A model generated the notes under the pieces. It was not told where the DNA came from. It ran no database searches and saw only the letters and a list, made by a program, of their open reading frames with translations. Position numbers and translations under genes: made by a program. From contig JAMXBD010000713.1 of assembly GCA_024138025.1 (NCBI GenBank), forward strand, positions 186,001 to 250,000: a stretch of DNA of 64,000 nucleotides, in the 5' to 3' direction. Positions 26,001 to 37,720 of this stretch are shown one piece after another. This DNA is from Combretum micranthum (taxonomy: Eukaryota > Streptophyta > Magnoliopsida > Myrtales > Combretaceae). How positions within the stretch are numbered: the first letter of the stretch is position 1; every line of letters begins with the position of its first letter.

Positions 26001-27259
26001 ATTTATCTGGACCTAAGTGAGCACTGTGCATCTTGAACAAATGCTGTCTTTTCTCTTTACCTTCTTAAGCTTAATCTAAAAAATTAAATTATCTGGACTC
26101 ACAGTTTGATGCACAATGTGCTGAAACATGCTCTGCTTAGCTATTCCATAAAGGTGCCATTATTATGGAAAGAGAAATAGCATTGCTTGAAGGATTCATT
26201 TTCTATATTGGTTCCTTACATGATTTAGGACTCTAAAAGGTTGCTTTTCATATTCTCCCCAGTATTAGGTCTTTTATCCTGAAGTTGACTGGATGGATTT
26301 TCTGAACATGGGGATTGCCATCTCTTAATTTTGTGGAGAATAGGGAGAATAGATTGTGTGTATAACGTGTATTTTCTTATTGATGTATATAAATTACTCA
26401 TATGCTTGCCTTCAAGTGTGCAATTCTGTTCTAACCGAAATAACAACTCCCACTGCCAGGCATGAACATAAACCTGCTATCTAACAAAAATGAAGACAGA
26501 ACTTTCTATTCTTATTTTGCTTTATGACCCCCCTACTATCCAAATAGACATGGTACTGTGAAGCTGACTTGTATATGCTGTTTTCATTGTCTCACTTTTC
26601 TTAACCAGCTATGATGTATTTTAATCAAATTCGAATCAGTTTTTGTTTGATAAAATTACTAAAATATGAAACTTTTTACCTGCTGCATAGGGACCAAATA
26701 GGCGTTATAAACTTTTTTTTAATTTTAATTAATTACCATTTTGATTTATAGTAAAACTTTTTCTTGCAAAATTGGATATTTTTCAAGTTGAACACGTTTA
26801 CATTATGGATTGTTGCTTTTGAGCTTCTAAGCTGCTGGTATTTCCTTTCTTTTGGAATTTGGAGCAGGTGAAACGACTTGTCACACTCTATGCAAAGGAA
26901 AAACATATACTCATGGTTAGACAACATGAAAAGGACCTACATATCTTTATCCTTCAAGGTTTGTACTTGAAAATTTTCTTTAGTATCTAAGTGCAGCTTC
27001 TTCCAGTGGTATACAATTTAACCTTCGATATATAGGTTGGAGCTACAAGTTTGTCGGTTTTGCGGAGTGTGTGGCAGGCTTATTGGCTATATGAAAATTG
27101 GGATTATTTGAATGATGTCCATGATCAACTTGCGCAAAGCTTGCAGGAGACTGAGAGTAGGTTTGACAATTTTATGGAGCAGTTGACAGGGCTGGATGGG
27201 ACACACGAAATGTAAATCTGAGGGTTCCACGAGAAATTTTGATTGATGAAATTGCTTGA
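20083..27259 (+). CDS. RUS5: Protein root UVB sensitive 5 (RUS5, DUF647 family)
   Basis: Plant DUF647/RUS family member; RUS proteins act in UV-B signalling and root and plastid physiology, and the exact biochemistry is unknown. Coding exons read as 20083-20225, 20319-20384, 21109-21251, 21424-21524, 21690-21748, 21874-21920, 22003-22081, 22166-22238, 23489-23578, 25271-25330, 25419-25532, 25717-25777, 25858-25976, 26868-26958 and 27036-27259, about 490 residues. The Ser/Arg-rich start at 20083 fits a plastid transit peptide. Family hallmarks seen are LPAGFPESVSDDYLQYM, SFSGTTAAASAAAIRWVSKDG, DPKQWRMYADFIGSAGS and NHFAISGNLGEVAAKEEVWE. Intron 1 is 93 nt and frame-preserving. Intron 4 uses a GC donor. 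Frame breaks occur in exon 14 (26926-26957) and in exon 15 at 27189-27191, where the raw frame stops at 27213-27215 but the adjacent frame continues to TGA at 27257-27259. Confidence 0.9.
22239..23488 (+). other. Intron 8 of the RUS5-type gene
   Basis: A 1.25 kb intron starting GTATTT and ending AAATAG. It contains a G-run, GGGGGGGGGGGG followed by TGGGG, at about 23108-23124. Its open frames are short and unrecognisable. Confidence 0.7.
23579..25270 (+). other. Intron 9 of the RUS5-type gene
   Basis: A 1.7 kb intron starting GTATGT and ending TTTCAG. A 44-bp tandem duplication at about 24898-24980 repeats GAGCTTTATRTGTTAAAA and ACTCACAGCTTGATG. Nothing else was recognised. Confidence 0.65.
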
Positions 27260-30200
27260 CTTGATTTATTTATCATTTATTGATGCCCAGTAGTTCTTTT
27301 GCACCATCTTCCATTCCAATTTATCTTTCTTTTTCTTTTCTTTTCTTTTTTTAAAGAGTTCATGCAATAATGGCTCGATTAACTTATCAAAGTGTATCGA
27401 GGAAGAAAAAGACCTTATCAAAATATTTCACCTGTGTCTTCAAGGTGACAGCTCCGAGCGTTAGAAGTCGAATAACATTGAGTCGCCATCGAGGCAAATT
27501 CGTCCACCACACCAAAGTACAAGAAAATCGGGGTACCTTGGCAACCATGAAATATTATCTACCTAAGCAATCTAAAATATTTTGCTTTAAAAAAAATAAA
27601 AATAAAAAACAGATTAACCAATTAAATGTTAAATTACCATATGATTTATAGGCAACTTTTGTGGTTTCATTACAAACTGTTTAGTTAATCAGATCATGAC
27701 ATATTAGTTATTTAATAATACGATTATAATTAGATATGAATTTTACTATGAAATGTTCAGGTTAATGATAGACATTGATTATAATTAGATATGAATTGAA
27801 GCAAATGATAAATCTGCCCTATTTAAAAATATGATGGGGGTGGAATTATTTGTCATCTATAGTATTGTCCACATATTCAACATGTATGATATTTTTGGTA
27901 TGGGTAACATTTCTTCATACTGTTTCTGAAATTCCTTATTTTTTACTTAAATGGTTTAACTCGGAGCAAGCAAATTTGAAATTGTTCCTACATTAATTAA
28001 TACGCACCGGATTAACTAGTTGCTATAGGTGCTTTACTATTTTTAGATTATCTATATGAGCTTTTTTTTTTTTTTTTTTCCTTTTCCCTCTTTTATTGGG
28101 TTAATTTTCACCAAATCTTGTTACCGAGCCAAATACGAACTTTTGCTCTAAACTTATATGTAATCATTATGGATTTTATTTTATTTTATTTTTCTTTTTA
28201 ATATTACATCTAATAGATGGTGATGGATCCACTTAATTAACTTTAACACCTACATAGCATCAAGCAATCATACTAGTCGTTGGTCTGTAGAAAGCACTTC
28301 TCGACTCCATTAAATCAACATCTACGTATGTACGTGAATTATTATTATTATTATTATTTTTTTTTATTGGTGGCAGCTAGACTTTATAAAGGTGATTGAC
28401 ATAAACACCGTCCTCCTATGAAAGAACATGGTTTTGGAACATCCAATAATTATTCTAAATTCCATGCACTAAAATCTTTTGTTGGTCTCTGCTACTAATG
28501 AAAACTATGTTTCACTCCTCTGCTACACGTGGATTGGTCGGTCCAGCAAGAAATCTAATAATCTTTTTGTTTTTTTATTTTTTTTCGGTTGGTTGGAAAT
28601 CATTATCAGGGAAATTAAACGATATAGCTATCCTTTTCTGATTGGATGAATAAGATATTCGAAAAAAGAAAGAAAAGAAAAAACAAAGTTTTTAATGCAC
28701 TTTATTTGTAGTATAGAAACCTCCAATAAAGAAAAATTATTTGTTTGACTACTAGGTATCATCTTCGGTCATGGAACAGAATTAGGTTGCGTAAGAGGAG
28801 TAAATTCTTTAAACCAGAAACGTCGGATGGCTCAGAGCATTCATAAAGGAAAACGGAGGAAAGTCGATGCGTGGAAATATAAGGGAAGGTTTAAGAACTT
28901 AAGATGTTAGGGCTGGTGCCAATGGCCCGGAGCTTAATAAAAAAAATATAAGGTGTTTATACTTTATGGTAGTATTTTTCAATTATAAATCTAAAAGTTC
29001 AAAGTAATTCAATTTCCAATAGTCAAATTTAACGACCAAAATTTGAAGTTGCTAAATATCAAACTATTAAATGTTTGCTTGTCAAATTTATTACTTATAA
29101 CATCTTTACGAAGAGAATATGGCAAACAATTGGTCAAAAAGTATAATAGTAGGTAAGGTGCCAATAACTTTATAGGCTAGTGGTATCTCTCTGATTTCTC
29201 ACATGAAAGATCTCAAATTCGATTTCCACTTCCTCGTTGTAATGATAAAAAAAAAAAAAAAAAAACCAAAGGTAAGGTAGTAAATTTGACAAAAAAAAAT
29301 CGATCAATTATCATTGGTCTCGAGTTTCCAAGGACTTCATTTGAATGGGTGCCACCCGTCTAGTCTAGAATGTGCAATGATGGTTGCATTCTACAGCAAC
29401 AAATTTTTGCTTTTAACCCTTCATTGTACTTATGAGTCTAAGATGAACTGACCCACCCTTTATCCTCCTTGACACTAAAGAGATAACGAACTATGGTAGG
29501 CCATCCAAGTAAGCCTTCACACAATGCCTCAAAACACACTAGCAATAATCATGATTTTTGATAAAATTGATGAGGAGATGCAAGAAAATGGTCCATGTAC
29601 TCCCGTTCCAATTTTGAAAATGGTACATCAAACTAAACTCCAAATATGTCACATATATGCAAAACCTAGACCCAGTTATAAGGGGAACCCTTTCCTCAGT
29701 CTTGAGTTGGCAAGTGAATATTTAGAAGGTGTTTTGTAAGAAAATTCATCAACTATGTCTTGAATCCCATTCTTATGAACTTGACTAACCTAGTCAACCA
29801 ATGTGAGATCTTTGCAGTTCTGTGTTGAAATATTACAAAGGTCCACAACTTGCTAGGACAATTGCCATCATCTTGACATTTGTTTCTATTAAGAGACGTG
29901 ATCGCAAAGTATATGTTGATCTCTCTACTAATCACTTGGTGAGTGATCTCAGTTGATGCTTATGTACTAACATTTGATGATTTTGTTGTTATTTTAAGGG
30001 GTACCTTATTGCGTATAACCTCATCAATGTGGGTTGCTGAAGAGCTTTGGCTTTCACTTGCCATGCTTCTTGATTAGGATAACTTGAAAGAGATTGATGT
30101 GCTTAAATGATGTGGAAAATACAAAAAAAATATAAAATAAAAAAAGAGGTTGGATGCAGAAAATTTAGTGTAAAAAAGTTTGAAAATATATAAATATTTT

Positions 30201-31498
30201 AATACCGACATAATAATTAAAGAATTGGAATCAACGCCATCCCTGACTATTAGATATTCAGTGAGAAAAATATGATAGTTGGGATCCTTTAAGACAAAGT
30301 AGTGCACCCAAATGTGTATGAGTAGTTACTTGATTAAATAGATTAGGGTATTCTTCAAGGACATCAAAACAAGAGAGGCCTGCACACAGATACCCTTAAT
30401 CTATTAATTCATTTACTTTTTATCAGATACCCTTACTATCTTGAACATTGGAGTGACTGCACTAGATAACCCCTTGTGTCCACTAGCCTTTCATTATTTT
30501 GCAAGCCCATTCAATCTAAAATTCAAATCCGAAATATTTTACTAGTAAGTTAAGACACTAGCAACACATAAACTTTAAAGTAGTCAATTTAATACTCAAT
30601 CAAATTTTTTTTTCATTTTTATCATCTCACTAACACTATTGTTATGTTTGTTGACATAAAAGAAGTAGCTTATCAGTGTTGACAAGTTATAAAAAGTTTA
30701 ATTAGATATTAAACTAACCAGTTTAAAATTCAAATATCAAATTAAGTTTTAGTTCAAAGTTCAAATATCAAACTCAACATTTATCTATGCCTTAATTTGA
30801 GGCTCAATAATTCTTCCATTGAAGACTTATAGAACCAAACAATTTTAAGTCCCAATTCTACCAGTTGTCATAATAGGATATTTTTCTATTAGGCTTCATA
30901 ATTCATCTAATTAGAAGACTTTATTGCAAACATTTTAAGTAAAAAAAGATTTTGGATAGAGAATACTTGAAGGGTGCATGTTTTAAAGGATGCGTGTGCT
31001 CGTTGAACCATCTTTACTGAGGATCCTTAACACAAAAATCTTGGTCGAGCAATCCCAACACACCAATAAATGAAGTCGCTACAGAAGTTGCTTTGACTAG
31101 AAAGTTAATTAGCCAAGCATTCATGCTACATTTTCTCTCTCTAAATTCAATTGTTGCTACTATTTTGCTATAATTTAGGATAGTAAAAAATCATTATAAA
31201 GTGGAGTTACTTTGTTTCTTTAATTTTAAATTATAGCAAGCCATTGTAAAGTGGTATCTCTTTCTTTTCATAATTCAAAATTGTAAATAATTTTTTTCAC
31301 TTATATTTTATAATAATAAATTAAATTTTATTATTGATATTTATTGTTGTTAAGTCATTCTAAAAGAAAATAACAAATGTTGTTTTAAAGTAATAACAAC
31401 ATAAGACTTGTAAAAACTTAAAAATTTGTTAAGGAAACTCAAATAAAATGAAATTTTTGATGAAGATTGCTTTTTAAATATTAATATGATACTCGAAA
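27260..31498. other. Intergenic region between RUS5 and the retrotransposon nest
   Basis: The first few hundred bases should hold the RUS5 3' UTR. The rest is AT-rich with homopolymer runs (T at 28063-28079, A at 29248-29265) and an (ATT)n stretch at 28340-28357. I see no conserved coding exon, tRNA or bounded transposon here. Confidence 0.5.
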
Positions 31499-31503
31499 AC
31501 TTC

Positions 31504-31898
31504 TGTTAAGGCCCTTATTCAAGGCCCACGAACATAAACCTAGTAAAAATTGTCCTCACACTCTCTTCTCGATCTGCCGTCTCGCTCACACTCTCTCTGA
31601 CTTTGTCTCTCAAACCCTAACTATATTCTCTCTCTATCTCTCGTATTTTCTTCACTATCTCTCTGTGTTTACTCTAACTATGTTAACTATGAGTTTGATA
31701 TTATGATGCAGGTAGTAAATGGATGGTAACAATGGTTGTTCGAGTCCCAGACACTCCTAGACAATTTGTCTACTCAGGAAGAAATTCGATAGTCCCTTTT
31801 CATTCATTTTCTCATTATTTATACACTGCCTCTCTGTGATATTGTTCAGATCAAGTTACAGATCTAGTTATGACTACTTTATTTTGTTACATGAGTTG
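31504..31898 (-). repeat. Chromovirus-like element 3' LTR, distal part
   Basis: Matches 49304-49698 of the 5' LTR (for example TCTCGTATTTTCTTCACTATCTC is shared in full). It is interrupted after TTACATGAGTTG by the Athila-like insertion and resumes at 44841. Confidence 0.85.
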
Positions 31899-33418
31899 TG
31901 ATGCGTTTCATCTGAGTATAACAATTAATTCCACTAATTCTTTCCTAATATCAGATTAACAATAGGCAAGTGTACCTATCAATTGTAGTATAGGAATGAA
32001 TTATGGGTCGTATTCCTTGGGATCCTGACAATTACTATTACTCGCCCTATCAATCATTATCTAGCAATCAATTTAATGTATGTTTAATTATTAATTAATT
32101 AGATAATTCTAATTTTAACTATATTAACTACCAATTTTTTATCACAATGACATATAAACAAATTTTAACACATTATTACACAATATACAGAAAGATTACT
32201 CCATCATATTAACAGGATTTAACTAAATTCATCCGTAAATTACTTATCTGTAGAATTCTTAATTCATGACCATTATTCTCATAATAGATCAATCCTAATC
32301 CTAATTGTATCTACTAGAATCTCTTCTAAGTTAATAGCCAATTCAGAATTGCATTAAAGCTCTTATTATCCTCAAATTCTTTGAAAACATGCAGCAAACT
32401 TCTTATTAACATCTCTATCAACAAGAGTAGTTTGTTCTAGTGCCTTAGATCTACTCAAGGGAATTGTTTCTCAACCTTTTCCAATGAGATCTGATGTAGG
32501 AATATGTCGTGCACTACAATTCCTAACTTATTTGAAGACCCAACACTAAAAATTCGTAATTAAACAGATTATAACAGATATATATGCTTCTGTTAATACA
32601 ACTTCGTAATAACTTAATCACTACTCATTCATACTGACATATAAACACAAACGTATAACAAACATAATCGATTCAATGAACAAGAAAGGAGAAGAAGTAA
32701 AACCCCTTTTTAATGACTATGAAGTGGTTGTACAAAACGAATTCTGGATCCAATGACTTTCTCAAGTTCTTCTTGGAATCCGACTCTCTCTCCTCTAAGT
32801 TCTCTTTCTAAAAATATCATTGTGATGTCCCTTTTTAGAACGAATCAACCCTCTTTATATTCAATAGGGTCGTGTTTAAAAACACGACCTTTTACTAAAA
32901 CAAACTAACAGTCATACTGTTTCAAGAAGATAATAATGACCCATTTCTAAAAGTCACGACCGTACAATACATATTTTCTTTGTAAATATGCATTTTGTAC
33001 GGTCGTACAAGAGGGAGTGCTAAGTACTGGAAGTCAATCTTCAAGCTTGTACGTGCGTGCAACATAGATCTCCTTCAATTACTTCTTCATCACCACATGT
33101 ACGGCCGTACAAGTTGAATTTGCTCCGAAATTTCTTGGTGCACGGGCGTACAAGACCCCGTACCAGCCACTGGCTTGCATTTTCTTCACTTTGAGAGTTG
33201 TACGGCCGTACATCAAGTCTCCTTCTATGCATCCTTCTGCTTTGTTTTAATATTGATTGGATTCTCCACATTTTCCTTCCTTATATTATAATTATGTTCA
33301 AAATTGACCTGAAATAAATATGTATACCAATTAAGCACCTTATCTATTAAGAATCCATCAATTATATTATAAAATAGACCCAATTTGTCAATTAAAATGA
33401 TGATAATTTATCCTATCA
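31899..33418 (-). repeat. Athila-like 3' LTR
   Basis: 1,520 bp, nearly identical to 43308-44835. It includes an array of six GTAC-type palindromes between 32955 and 33212. Confidence 0.92.
32950..33215. repeat. GTACGGCCGTAC palindrome array in the 3' LTR
   Basis: Six copies of a TGTACGGCCGTACA-like palindrome are centred near 32959, 33002, 33054, 33104, 33145 and 33205, spaced 41-60 bp. Two sites are perfect (33099-33112, 33199-33212). The surrounding LTR is AT-rich, so these GC/CpG islands stand out. The same array is in the other LTR at about 44360-44620. Confidence 0.85.
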
Positions 33419-33420
33419 AA

Positions 33421-33434
33421 TATCCCCACACTAA
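33421..33434 (-). other. Polypurine tract of the Athila-like element
   Basis: On the minus strand TTAGTGTGGGGATATT directly precedes the 3' LTR start TGATAGG, the position and composition expected for the plus-strand primer. Confidence 0.6.
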
Positions 33435-34717
33435 GCCTTGCTTGCCCTCAAGCAAGAAGCTGATAAAAACAATTGAAAATTATATAGCACTCATGGTGTT
33501 ACTATTCCAATGCTGGGGATTTAAGGATTTTATTCTATCTGTTCTTAAGTAATTTATTCCTTAGGCTAGAGTTTCAAAGCTAATCATAATAAGTCAGTCT
33601 TTACTCTCATTATTTAAGTTAGATTTTTAACATAAAAATAAACACATGACCACAATTACTAACTTGAATATTTCATCTCTTATTTCATTAAGTCCAAAGT
33701 GGATACTACCACCAACCATTGAATTTAATTCCTTAGTGACAGCATAGACATCAACCAATCCCTTGAATTTCTCTCCTTTATATATATTTTTCTCTCCTTT
33801 AATTTATGACTTTTTTTTTTTTTTTTTTTAATATCCATAACCCATGTAGCAGACTTTCAGTCGATAATCCCGAGCTCGTCACTCAGGTTAACAGATGTTA
33901 TTCCCTTAAAAAGGGCATCCCTCGGACTTACTTATCCGAGTTATAAGATTTATTAAACGATGAAGTGACATCCTTGGTCAATCAATCCAGGCCGGACGAC
34001 CTTAGGTGACTAGGTTTTAAAGGGACCCCATCGAACCTCAATCACTTCTATCTTTTTTTTTTTTTTTTTTTTTTTTTTATGAAAGGAGAGAAAAATTAAC
34101 AAAATTGGAGAAATCATCAAGTGAAAAGTATCATTTGAACTGTACACTAATGGTAATTCATGAAAGTAATTTTCTACATGCTACTTAGTGGTAGTAATAA
34201 TTATTGATAATATACTTGTAGTCATATGTTATTTAGATGTAAAATTCTGAATTAAAGCATGAGTAAGACTGCCCCATAATGATTTCACATTGCTACTATA
34301 GCCTTAGAAACAATTGCATCTTTAACTTCTAAAATCTTCATTATTCCAGCACTATTAAAATGAAATCATCAACACCACAACAAAACAGCTTTCATTACTT
34401 AAGTGTGAGAAAAGCATTCATTATCATCATTCAAGACAAACACTTCATTTAGCATGCTTGCATGCTCCCTTTCCCACACTTATTAAAGACATTGTCCTCA
34501 ATGTCTCACTAGGTTAAAAGGAAAGATAAACAAAGTAAAAATAAGAAGTGAACTCCCCTGAGTTTTGTAGGCCGATTTTGTTTCCGAAAGTGTCTTTACA
34601 TTCATGGAATTCCAGCATGTACATCATCCAAAACCATGATCAAAATGAAAGACTGTGCCATCAATACGACACTAAGCAAAACAAACAAAAGCATTAAACA
34701 TAAATGAATGCATAAAA
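33435..34717. other. Non-coding 3' region of the Athila-like element
   Basis: Sequence between the extra ORF and the polypurine tract. It contains T-runs at 33810-33829 and 34053-34079 and no open frame of note. Confidence 0.6.
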
Positions 34718-36174
34718 TTAAAAGGAAAATCTAGGAATAAAATAAGTCTTTAGGTCCTGAAAAATAAAATAAAAATCAGAAATGTATTTGGACATCTTCT
34801 CTTCTTCATCATCCGACTCCTCTTCATCATCCGTTTCACCTTCTTCTTCTTCACCTCCTTCCTCCATCTCCTCATCACCAGAGGATTCAGCCTCAGAGCT
34901 TTCATAAGTCTCTCCTACTTTCAGAGCCTCTAAGTCCAAATCTGCTAGAGGATCCACTTGCTCAGGGATTGAAGGAAGATCTTCTTGGGGTACCGGTGGT
35001 GCACTAGTGCTTGGAAGGTCCTCACTCGGTTGCTCAGGTCTGGAGGCCCCGCTAAAACAAGAGGAGATGGCTAATCCTGCATGCTCAGCCAATTTTGTTA
35101 GCAGATTTATGATAATATTTTGGTTCTTTTTAATCTCTGCTACATCGGCCTTGATAACCGCCACATCCGCCTCCAAATGTGCTAAATTGCCGACTGAGAA
35201 ACTCGAGTGGGATGCTAGCTGTGGCTGAGCTCCGGGTGCCTCAGCATCAAAACAAGGATCATCAACCTTAGCGGTTCCCCATTGCTGAAATGGAGCATGT
35301 GTGATCCCTTTTGATTGTGCCACTCCGTCTTTTGGTTTTTGTGAAGAACTTTTGGGCCAAAGCTTCAAATTCTTCAAAATACGGGTGATCATTTGCCCCA
35401 CATATATGCCATTCATCTTGGACCCGGCTTGGCGTTGGATTGCATAGGCAACTAATACGCCAACATTGACCTTGTAGGACCGAATAGCACTTGTCAAAGG
35501 TAAAATATCTTCCTTTGTAACCGTACCCGCAGTGTCCATTTTAGTTTAGTGTCTTCGCCAAAATGTAATGGAACACCCGGTGGCTTGTCCAGATCATAGT
35601 GGATGCCTTGGTTCGGCTTGGTCTGAATACTTTTTCTCTTGAGATTGACCGCCAAACTTCTCAATTGTAACTCCCGAAGGCATCAATATGGGCAACTTAT
35701 TAAACTCTGGATCATTCATCTCTTCCTTTGTGTAAAGACCCGTAGCTTTTATGAATTTCCTCATTGAAATTGAGTGATATGCTCCAAATGCATAAAAATT
35801 TACTCTAAATTTCAACATTCGACCTATATTCCGCTTTTCTATAGAAAAGGAGGCAAGAAAAGCTAATGTTGTAACCTTGTAGGCCGTTTCTTGAAGACTA
35901 AAAAGTCTTAACCAAGCGGGTCTTGCAGCAGTCTTCTCATTGCCGGCACCAACCCATATTCTTTCAGTACATCCCAGTCTAAAATCCCATTGGGTTTAAT
36001 CACCTTCTTCTGATGAAATTGTTGATAAGCCGGCTGGTGTTCCACTTTTAATCCTGGAGGGACTGGAACAGAAGCGCTAGATGGGCCGGCATTCTTTGCA
36101 TATTTCATCCTAGGCCGCTTGGGTTGTTGAGTACTCTTTTGAGATGGTCTCGGGTTGCTTTTCTTTGGAGCCAT
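34718..36174 (-). pseudogene. Extra ORF after integrase of the Athila-like element, frame-broken
   Basis: Three minus-strand frames, 36174-35908, 35818-35594 and 35539-34718, read as one protein interrupted by single-base shifts. The start MAPKKSNPRPSQKS is basic and Pro-rich. The central part (ILDWDVLKEYGLVPAMRRLL, then FYAFGAYHSISMRKFIKATG) resembles the Athila ORF-1-type region, a predicted nucleic-acid or capsid-associated segment. The third frame has a heptad-like stretch (LAHLEADVAVIKADVAEIKK) consistent with a short coiled coil, followed by a Pro/Ser linker and a strongly acidic tail. Its position is where env-like genes sit in Athila relatives, but I saw no signal peptide or clear membrane segment. 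At the first break the other frame reads AWLRLFSLQETAYKV, so the intervening codons are present. Confidence 0.6.
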
Positions 36175-37089
36175 ACCTGGAAAGAAATAGATTGAAATTC
36201 TTCAATTAGTTTATTTTAGAAATATTCTAATAACCCCTTAAACAAATTTTTATACTATAACAACTCTAGAAACTAACTGAAGATATGACTTAATATGCAC
36301 CACTACATAATTCATCTTACCATTAGAGTGGTTATCCTTACATAAACATAAAGTAGCCTAAGTGTAGGATATCTATCAATTATTCCATCCTTCTTAACAT
36401 GTAGTTATGAACCATGAAACAATGAATTCTTATTGAAAAAATTCAAATTGACAAGATGAGTCAAGCATAATATAACTATGTAACTCAATTGACTGGAAAT
36501 TGGCTTGTTCTAAGCATTGGCATTTCATCAAACATTTTATGAGCATGTTTAATTCGATTGAATGATATGATGAACTAACATTGTAACCTCTCCCTAATAC
36601 ATTCCAAACACAATAAGATTCATTCAAATCAAACACCTTATTCATGGGTTAAGACTTTCACATTTCGCATCAATGTAATCACTACCTAATATTAGATATG
36701 AATGTCACAATGTTAGGGTTTATATGAATCTTGTCGTTGAAAGTAGGGTTGATAAATCTCAATACACCAAAAAGCAATATACAACCAATTGTATTAACAT
36801 ATAATGATCACAAAAGAAAATTATTATCCTAACAATGAATATGTATGAAACGGCTTAACCCTAATTTTAAGTAGAATGTAAAGAATGAGGCAAGTACTAA
36901 AAAAAATCAGTGGAGGAAGAATTCATACCTCTTCTTGGATCGAATGTAGTGGTGGTAAGGTAAAGATTTTGATAAAAATTCCTTATATCCCTTAGTATTC
37001 GAGTTATAGTGAGAGAGTCGGGGAGAGACGAAGTAATGAAATGAGTGTTAAAATGAAATCAAACAGGGGATATTTATATATATGTCTAT

Positions 37090-37475
37090 ACAAACCTGGA
37101 AGTACGGCCGTACAAATTGAACAAACATAGCTTACTAAAGTGTTGCACGGCCGTGCAAGAGGGCGTGCTGGCTTCTGGTCTGGTGAAATGTCCCTTGTTT
37201 GATTGTGTACGCCCGTACACAAGGCCGTAGTGCTTGGAAATGAAAACAAATCCTTCGCATTTCATTATGTACTCCCGTACATAACCCCGTAGTAGACTCT
37301 GGAAATAGCTTATTCTTTTTATTGTATGATGTACGCCCGTGCATAAGGGCGTGCTGACCTCGGGTATCAATTTCAAATAAGCTTGTGCAAAATCACGCCC
37401 GTACATATGGGCGTACTGGCCTCTGTTACTCTTCAACCTTCCCTAACTAATATTGTACGCCCGTACATAGCAGCG
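37090..37475. repeat. 62-bp tandem array of GTACGCCCGTAC palindromes
   Basis: Seven palindromes have centres at 37107, 37150, 37212, 37274, 37336, 37398 and 37460. The last six are exactly 62 bp apart. Most are followed, after a short spacer, by a second motif like GGGCGTGCTGG or CCCCGTAGTAG. The sequence between is poorly conserved, so selection or repeated conversion on the palindromes is suggested. It lies in the 3' non-coding part just after pol. Confidence 0.88.
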
Positions 37476-37499
37476 TGATTTCCCCTTCTTCAAATTTTT

Positions 37500-37531
37500 T
37501 TTTTTTTTTTTTTATATATATATATATATAT
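37500..37531. repeat. Poly-T and (AT)n tract
   Basis: T-run followed by about nine TA units between the palindrome array and the pol stop codon. Confidence 0.8.
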
Positions 37532-37720
37532 TTCCACATGCATACTCATATACTCATAAACATACATATACATATATATATAAGTCACACACACATAAAT
37601 ACATAGAAAAGTTTATCAAACAAACATATAAATAGATATTATAGAACTTAGTATAATATTTATATAACAATAACAATACATGCTAGTTTATTGTCCCTAG
37701 CTTGACAATTGTAAATTCTT

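Noticed and set aside
33041..33271. 76-codon minus frame in the LTR, repeated at 44456-44647
   Set aside because: It repeats because it is inside both LTR copies, and it crosses the palindrome array; not a gene.
35007..35228. Plus-strand frame opposite the Athila extra ORF
   Set aside because: It is a shadow of the minus-strand coding frame with no motif of its own.
37004..37436. Several overlapping minus-strand frames with repeated YGR/LCTGVH words
   Set aside because: They arise from the 62-bp palindrome repeats read in three frames; position is non-coding 3' of pol.
37090..37475. CRISPR-like array (regular repeats with variable spacers)
   Set aside because: The repeats are short palindromes with drifting related filler inside a plant retrotransposon; no cas genes and wrong kingdom.
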